From Shinella yambaruensis (GTDB lineage: Bacteria > Pseudomonadota > Alphaproteobacteria > Rhizobiales > Rhizobiaceae): DNA of 64,000 nucleotides. Of this stretch, positions 59,430 to 64,000 are shown piece by piece. Where the stretch lies: assembly GCF_022899355.1 (NCBI RefSeq), contig NZ_JALJCK010000013.1, forward strand, positions 62,001 to 126,000, in the 5' to 3' direction. The notes under the pieces are model-generated. The model made no database searches. It worked only from the letters and a program-made list of their open reading frames with translations, and was not told where the DNA came from. The first letter of the stretch is position 1. Each line of letters begins with the position of its first letter. Position numbers and translations under genes: made by a program.

Positions 59430-60274
59430 GGTGCGGCCCCCCTGGCCCGGCGTGCGGCGGCCTGCAGGGCGCGGGCGGCCTCAAGGGTGAACGGCCCGCC
59501 GCAGACGGTCAGCCGGTTTTCGAGGGGTGCCTCGGCGCTGGCCGCCGCAAGGGCGCGATAGACCGGATGGGCGAAGTTCTGTTCGGCAAGGGCCGGCCCT
59601 TCGACCTCTGATTGGCCGCCCGCCATCAGCTCGGGATCGGCAAGGACGAGCAGTTCCAGCGGCAGGCGGGCGGTTCCCGTCATGCCAAGCATCTCGGCGA
59701 TGTTGTCGAGGCCCGCACGCTTCACCACTTCGGAAACGAGCGTGCCGGAGCCGGCGGTATAGCTGTTGGCGAAGGTGAGGGCGGTGCGCAGCCGCGGCGT
59801 CCCTGCGGCTTCGAGCGCCGCGATCTGCGCATCCATGCCGGCGATCAGCGTCTTCGCCCGCACGGGATTGCCGAGCAGGTCGCCCATGCGGGCGAGGTTC
59901 GCGCGGACCCCGTCGAAGGAGGCTTCCGGCTGGAATTCCTCGATGCGGAAGCCGAGCCGGCGCAGCAGCGAGATGGTCGTGCGCGTCGTGTAGGTGCCGG
60001 CGAGCACGAGGTCAGGCTTCATCAGGAAGATCTCCTCCGCCAGCCCATGGTTGACGGCATAGGCGCCGGCCTCCTCCGCCATGGCCGAGGTGCCGGCGTC
60101 GCGCGCCAGATAGGAGACCGAATGGAGCTGGCCGGGCCGTGCGACGAGCATGGCCAGTTGGTCGGTGCAGACATTCATCGACACGACACGCTGCGGAACC
60201 TTGTCGGCACCGGTGGCCGCGGCCGGCCAGGCGAGGCCGGCAAGGATCGCCGCAAGCCAGCGCCGGCTGCCCAT
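59426..60274 (-). CDS. btuF: Periplasmic cobalamin-binding protein
   Basis: A 282-aa class-III binding protein with signal peptide MGSRRWLAAILAGLAWPAAATGA. The mature part has QRVVSMNVCTDQLAMLVARPGQLHSVSYLA and EEIFLMKPDLVLAGTY, matching BtuF-like proteins. It carries corrinoids from BtuB to BtuCD. The start codon overlaps the btuB stop by 1 bp. Confidence 0.88.
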   Translation of the reverse strand: MGSRRWLAAILAGLAWPAAATGADKVPQRVVSMNVCTDQLAMLVARPGQLHSVSYLARDAGTSAMAEEAGAYAVNHGLAEEIFLMKPDLVLAGTYTTRTTISLLRRLGFRIEEFQPEASFDGVRANLARMGDLLGNPVRAKTLIAGMDAQIAALEAAGTPRLRTALTFANSYTAGSGTLVSEVVKRAGLDNIAEMLGMTGTARLPLELLVLADPELMAGGQSEVEGPALAEQNFAHPVYRALAAASAEAPLENRLTVCGGPFTLEAARALQAAARRARGAAP

Positions 60275-62193
60275 CAGAAGGTCGCCTTCAGGCCGGCGAA
60301 GGCTGTCAGGCCCGGCGTGTTGAAGCCGTAGACCTCCTGGTAGTCGCGGTCGAACAGGTTGTCGATGCGGCCGAAGATCTCCACCGTGTCGTTGACCTTG
60401 AAGCTGCCGCCGACATTGACCACCGTGTAGCCGCCGAGCGTCACGCGCGGCGGAACGAGGGTGGCGAAAACCACGTCCTTCATCCTTCCGTTGAACACCG
60501 CCTCGGCAAAGACGCGCGCCCGCTCGTCGTGGAAGACATAGGCGGCATTCAGCGAGCCCATGTGGCGCGGCCGGCGCACCTCCTCGAGGCGCGGCCCGCC
60601 GGCCTCCGCCTGCTCGGTCGCATGCGTATAGGTATAGGCGCCGGTCAGCGTGAGGCCGTTGAAGAAGTCGACGGTCGCGGAGACCTCGACGCCCTGCCGG
60701 CGGCTTTCGCCGTCACGGTTGACCGGCATCGACGTGAAGTCCGGATTGAAGACCGTGGCGATCTCGTTTTCGAGGTTCTGGCGGAAATAGGTCACGTCGA
60801 CGACGAGTCCGCCGTCGAAGAAGCTCTTCTCGACACCGATATCCCAGCCGAGGCTTTCCTCCGGCTTCAGGTTGGGGTTGCCCTTGAACGTGCCGGGAAA
60901 ATAGCCGAACTGCTCGTAGAAGGTAGGGTTGGTGACGGCGGTGCCGAGGGAGGCATGCAGGCGCGTATCGGCCTGCGGCACCTGCCAGGCCGCGCTCACC
61001 GTCCAGGTGGCGGCATCGGCGAATGCACCGTTCCAGTCCTGCCGGATGCCGCCGTTGAGATAGAACTGCTCGAAGAATTCCCCCCGGTATTCGCCGATCA
61101 GCGAATGGGTGTTGCGGCTGAAGGTTTGCGTGAGATGGGACGGCGAGAAGGTCTCGCGCTGCCATTCGTAGCCGGCGGTCAGCTGGTGCACCTGGTTTTC
61201 CAGCGCGTCATGGCGGTAGGAGGCCTGGTAGGTGGCGTTGTAGCGGTTGCCGTCGTTCCAGCTGTCGCCGAACGCTTCGGAATGATCGAAGCGGTGAAGG
61301 TCATAGGCGGAGAACCGGGCCTTCTGCGTCAACGCGCCGTCGAGCGCGCTGTTGCTGAGGCCGATGGAGCCGAGAAGCTCGCGGTTCTTCGTATAGTCGC
61401 CCACGTCATAGGCCATGGCCGTGTCGTTGTCCTGCTGGTCGAGGTCGCTGCGGCGGTTCACGTAGCGCAGCGTGCCATCGATTGTCGTCTCGGGCGAGAG
61501 GTCGACGGAGAAACGGCCGTTCAGCGTACCGTTGCGGTCGCCGTCCTTTTCCCCGCCGATGTCGGAAATGTTGAAGCCGCCGGTGCGGCGCAGCATGCCG
61601 GAGAGCGAATAATCATAGTTTTCCCCGCCGCCCCGGGTGGAAAGCGCGCCCATGACGGTGCCATCACTGCCGACCTCGGTGCGCGCGCTCGACGTGGCGG
61701 TGCCGCGCTCGCCGCGCTTCGTGATGATGTTGATGACGCCCGACATGGCGTTGGCGCCCCAGAAGGTGCTCTGCGCGCCGCGCAGGATCTCGATGCGCTC
61801 GATGTCGTCGGCGATCAGGCTGCCGAAATCGAATTCGCCCTGGTCGTTGTTGTTGGCCTCGACGCCGTCGATCATCACGAGCACGTGGTTGCCTTCCGCC
61901 CCGCGCACGCGCACCTGCGTGAGGCCGCCGAAAGACCCGGTGCGCGACACGGCGAAGCCCGGCACGAGCCGAAGCGCATCGGCGACATAGCGCACCTGGT
62001 TCTTTTCGATCTGTTCCCCCGTGATGACGGTGACGGCACGGCCGGATTTCTTGAGGTCCACCGAGGTCAGGCCGTCGGTGATGACGATCTCGTCGAGATC
62101 GGTCGGCGTATCGGCCGCGGCCCTTTCCTGGGCGTAAACCGGCGGACACAGCGCGATAACGAGCAGGGAGGCCCCCGCCAGGTGCTTCTTCAT
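60274..62193 (-). CDS. btuB: TonB-dependent vitamin B12 outer-membrane receptor
   Basis: A 639-aa protein with signal peptide MKKHLAGASLLVIALCPPVYA and a TonB-box-like DEIVIT near residue 34. The plug domain has VADALRLVPGFAVSRTGSFGGLTQVRVRGAEGNHVLVMIDGVE and ANAMSGVINIITK. A long beta-barrel ends in the C-terminal Phe (LKATF). The ORF frame to 62355 lies in the riboswitch leader, and ATG 62193 has GGGGGAAAG upstream. It is the first gene after RS4 and the outer-membrane gate of the corrinoid uptake operon. Confidence 0.92.
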   Translation of the reverse strand: MKKHLAGASLLVIALCPPVYAQERAAADTPTDLDEIVITDGLTSVDLKKSGRAVTVITGEQIEKNQVRYVADALRLVPGFAVSRTGSFGGLTQVRVRGAEGNHVLVMIDGVEANNNDQGEFDFGSLIADDIERIEILRGAQSTFWGANAMSGVINIITKRGERGTATSSARTEVGSDGTVMGALSTRGGGENYDYSLSGMLRRTGGFNISDIGGEKDGDRNGTLNGRFSVDLSPETTIDGTLRYVNRRSDLDQQDNDTAMAYDVGDYTKNRELLGSIGLSNSALDGALTQKARFSAYDLHRFDHSEAFGDSWNDGNRYNATYQASYRHDALENQVHQLTAGYEWQRETFSPSHLTQTFSRNTHSLIGEYRGEFFEQFYLNGGIRQDWNGAFADAATWTVSAAWQVPQADTRLHASLGTAVTNPTFYEQFGYFPGTFKGNPNLKPEESLGWDIGVEKSFFDGGLVVDVTYFRQNLENEIATVFNPDFTSMPVNRDGESRRQGVEVSATVDFFNGLTLTGAYTYTHATEQAEAGGPRLEEVRRPRHMGSLNAAYVFHDERARVFAEAVFNGRMKDVVFATLVPPRVTLGGYTVVNVGGSFKVNDTVEIFGRIDNLFDRDYQEVYGFNTPGLTAFAGLKATF

Positions 62194-62360
62194 CTTTCCC
62201 CCAAGGCAGGACGCGCCTGCACGGTTTTCCACCGCGGGCGAGGGAGGATCATGGAAAAGCAGGCACTTTCCCGAACCGTCCACCGGCGCGGCGACATCGT
62301 CGACAATGTCACCGCTACGGACGGCCGCGCCCGGACACACCCCGTATCCTGGCATGGGTG

Positions 62361-62548
62361 ACCGGCACAGGCAGGTCTCCTGACTTCCGCGTCGTCGCTA
62401 TCCTCGCCTTCCCGTGCAGAGCGCACAGTGGCATCGTGAGGCAAGCTCGGCGGTTACAGTTGCGGGGGCAGCCACGGTCTCGGCCCCTGATGGGTAATCC
62501 TCACCGTGTTCCCTTTTCATCCGTCGGGCTGACGGAACCTGTGTCGCG
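62361..62548 (-). promoter_or_regulatory. Cobalamin riboswitch RS4 (btuB leader)
   Basis: On the minus strand it shows the 5' GACACAGGTTCCGTC element, then AAAAGGGAACACGGTGAGG, the B12 box GCAACTGTAACCGCCGAG, ATGCCACTG, GGGAAGGCGAGGAT and CAGGAGACCTGCCTGTGC. It precedes btuB by about 170 nt. B12 binding should shut off the uptake and remodelling operon. Confidence 0.95.
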
Positions 62549-62948
62549 AACAAAGTTTATTGGCGGTTGCGAAGCCCGGTCAAGGGGCATAAGGCCGTAC
62601 CCACAGTCATGGGGGGCAGAAATTGACCGGCTAACGGCGCCAGCGCCAACGCCGTCAGGATCATGCCACCGGGGAAGGCATACGGCCGGCTCCGCAGGGA
62701 GCGAGCCTTATGGGTCCGATGCTTACCGCGCCGAGTTGGGGCCGAGGCGTGCCGTGGTGGGTGCGCTCCCCTGCCCTTGTGAACCTGGTGACGGAGGCCA
62801 CGAAGTGCGCCGGCACGAGTTCGATGCCATAGCGGCCTTCCTGACCCGGACGGCATAGGCCGGTTGGGTCAGTCGTCCCGCCGCCGGTCTTGGAGTGGTC
62901 GGCTGGCCGGTGCGCACGCCGCGGGCACGGGAAGGTCGTGCAGGCGCA
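62549..62948. other. Unexplained region between RS4 and the RES gene
   Basis: About 400 bp. It should contain the RS4 promoter at the left. A minus-strand frame of 99 codons (62557-62856) runs through it, with FPGGMILTALALAPLAGQF near its end, but there is no recognisable domain and no good ribosome site. Base composition is less regular than in flanking genes. I see no RNA gene or transposase. Confidence 0.4.
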
Positions 62949-63455
62949 TCAGGCCGTCGATGGATGCAGCCGCGTGTCCAGGGCGAAGCTTTCCTGGAAT
63001 TTCAGGGCATAGGTGCCCGGCGCGGCGCCTGCGAGAAAGATCAGGTTCCAGCTGTGCGGCGAGACCGCGCTGGGGATCGCGACGAAACGGTGCCGTCGCA
63101 GCAGGTCGTCGCCGAAGGCCTGCTGGCCCGCGCCGGGAATGCCCGGGCGCAGCCAGTTGGGATTGGGCACCGTTTGCGGATCGACGACGTGGACATCGCC
63201 GATATCGGCAATGACGGCGGCCGTCATGCGATGGGCCACCGTGTCGAGCGCACGAAATCCCTTGTGGACCGCGACTTCGAGAATTGCGGTCGCAGGATCG
63301 AGCGAGCAGTAGACCGCGCGCGTGCCCTTGCTGTTCCAGCGGCCGCCCACGCGGTAGGCGCCTTCGCCGCTATCCCAGCTCGGGGCATGGATAGCCTGAT
63401 CGAGCCGCCACGCGACCAGCTCGCTCCCGCCGAGCGCGATGGGCAGAACGGTCAT
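62949..63455 (-). CDS. RES domain toxin of a type II toxin-antitoxin system
   Basis: A 168-aa RES-domain protein with AWRLDQAIHAPSWDSGEGAYRVGGRWNSKGTRAVYCSLDPATAILEVAVH (in pieces), containing the conserved Arg, Glu and Ser-type residues. RES toxins degrade or ADP-ribosylate metabolic targets using NAD+. Its ATG overlaps the antitoxin stop by 4 bp. Ends FQESFALDTRLHPSTA. Confidence 0.85.
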   Translation of the reverse strand: MTVLPIALGGSELVAWRLDQAIHAPSWDSGEGAYRVGGRWNSKGTRAVYCSLDPATAILEVAVHKGFRALDTVAHRMTAAVIADIGDVHVVDPQTVPNPNWLRPGIPGAGQQAFGDDLLRRHRFVAIPSAVSPHSWNLIFLAGAAPGTYALKFQESFALDTRLHPSTA

Positions 63456-63940
63456 GCGTAGACGCCGTATTCCAGGCGGTCGAGATGATCCTCGACCAGC
63501 TCCACGCCGGCAGGCGTGCCGAGAAGGTCGATGGGGCGGCGCTGGTCGAGCCCGATGGCCGGCCGCTCCAGCCATTGCTCGGCTTCCGCCTGCGATCCGA
63601 AAATATCCGTCGCCTTTGCGAGAATCTCGGCGAATTTCCAGGTCCGGCCGCTCTGTTCCAGGCTGAGCGGCTTGGAGGGCGTGTCCTTCCGCCGCTGCCA
63701 GGTGCGCAGGCTCATGCCCACGGCCTTTTCGAGCGATTCGTTCTTGCCGATGAAGACGAGATTGCCGACAAGGTGATCCAGCGCCGATGCGGGCAGGCCG
63801 TGCAGAAGCAGTTCGTGCGCGTCGAGCGCATTGGTCAGGCGGCGCGACAGGATGCGCGAACCGCCGAGCAGGGCTTCGATTTTCTGCAGTTCGCCACCGG
63901 TTGCTGCCTGCGATGCTTTTGCTGCGACGGCCATGGCCAT
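63452..63940 (-). CDS. Xre/MbcA/ParS family antitoxin (DUF2384)
   Basis: A 162-aa protein with an N-terminal HTH-like region (LLGGSRILSRRLTNALDAHELLLHGLPASALDHLV), then VGMSLRTWQRRKD and a C-terminal DUF2384/MbcA-ParS segment ATDIFGSQAEAEQWLERPAIGLDQRRPIDLLGTPAGVELVEDHLDRLEYGVYA (in pieces). It is the partner antitoxin of the RES gene and probably also the autoregulator of the operon. Confidence 0.87.
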   Translation of the reverse strand: MAMAVAAKASQAATGGELQKIEALLGGSRILSRRLTNALDAHELLLHGLPASALDHLVGNLVFIGKNESLEKAVGMSLRTWQRRKDTPSKPLSLEQSGRTWKFAEILAKATDIFGSQAEAEQWLERPAIGLDQRRPIDLLGTPAGVELVEDHLDRLEYGVYA

Positions 63941-63948
63941 TCTCCCGC

Positions 63949-63993
63949 GTCATCTGTCGCTTGGAATATGTCATCTGTCGCATGCAATTTCAA
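63949..63993 (-). promoter_or_regulatory. Antitoxin promoter with two direct repeats
   Basis: On the minus strand TTGAAA (63988-63993) and CATATT (63965-63970) are separated by 17 bp. The 12-mer GTCATCTGTCGC (plus strand) occurs at 63949-63960 and 63970-63981, 21 bp apart, flanking the -10. Two helical turns between repeats suit co-operative binding of the antitoxin. Confidence 0.65.
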
Positions 63994-64000
63994 GGCCTGG

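Noticed and set aside
62557-62856. Possible tmRNA or group II intron fragment near the end of the window
   Set aside because: No tRNA-like acceptor, tag frame, intron domain V or reverse transcriptase was recognised.

Overview
The window is high-GC DNA with dense, overlapping operons, short ATGA-type gene junctions, a RIME-like palindromic intergenic element, and rhizobial gene sets such as B12-riboswitch-controlled metE and nrdHIEF. It looks like an alpha-proteobacterium of the Rhizobiaceae (Rhizobium/Ensifer/Shinella type). Whether it lies on a chromosome, chromid or plasmid cannot be told. No rRNA, tRNA, CRISPR array, intact insertion sequence or phage was recognised.

Layout. (1) 1-4264: a flavoprotein, a two-cluster ferredoxin and an SsuABC/NMT1-type ABC transporter in one operon closed by an intrinsic terminator. 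(2) 4372-5802: an MFS exporter. (3) 5846-9150: a tandem glycine riboswitch in front of a DadA-like amine oxidoreductase, then a GlcG/HbpS-family protein and a CodA-like amidohydrolase. (4) 9162-11300: a divergent MFS pump and TetR regulator with a candidate operator. (5) 11367-22319: a gluconate/idonate regulon. A leftward catabolic operon (2-hydroxyacid dehydrogenase, IdnD, IdnO, GntK, HIBADH-like dehydrogenase, small barrel protein) faces a rightward operon (RbsA-like ATPase, permease, binding protein, gluconolactonase, GlcG-like protein, GntR-like LacI regulator). GntR-box-like palindromes lie in both promoters and before the regulator. (6) 22316-24227: LysR, azoreductase and an SMR transporter. 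(7) 24234-35351: a leftward amine-catabolic cluster with an M20 deacylase, a DUF1028 protein, RidA, a PotABCD-type transporter, a TMADH-family dehydrogenase whose active site matches histamine dehydrogenase, an aldehyde dehydrogenase and LysR. (8) 35470-41084: another LysR, a siderophore-type ABC transporter and a methyltransferase.

(9) 41211-62548 is a cobalamin region with four B12 riboswitches. RS1 (leftward) precedes a CbiX-like/ferredoxin fusion and a peptide-type ABC transporter that lacks ATPases. RS2 precedes metE and a thioesterase. RS3 precedes nrdHIEF. RS4 (leftward) precedes btuB-btuF-btuC-btuD, an uncharacterised 348-aa gene, cbiZ and a phosphoglycerate-mutase-like gene. The logic is that B12 sufficiency shuts off corrinoid uptake and remodelling together with the B12-independent isozymes MetE and NrdEF. 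An orphan Rieske oxygenase sits between RS1 and RS2. (10) 62949-63993: a RES/Xre toxin-antitoxin pair with an apparent autoregulatory promoter.

Most interesting are the histamine-type catabolic cluster, the ATPase-less B12-riboswitch transporter with its degenerate CbiX-ferredoxin, the unknown gene in the btu operon, and the layered regulation of metE and nrdHIEF (DNA palindrome plus riboswitch). Functions are read from motifs and context only; no database search was possible.
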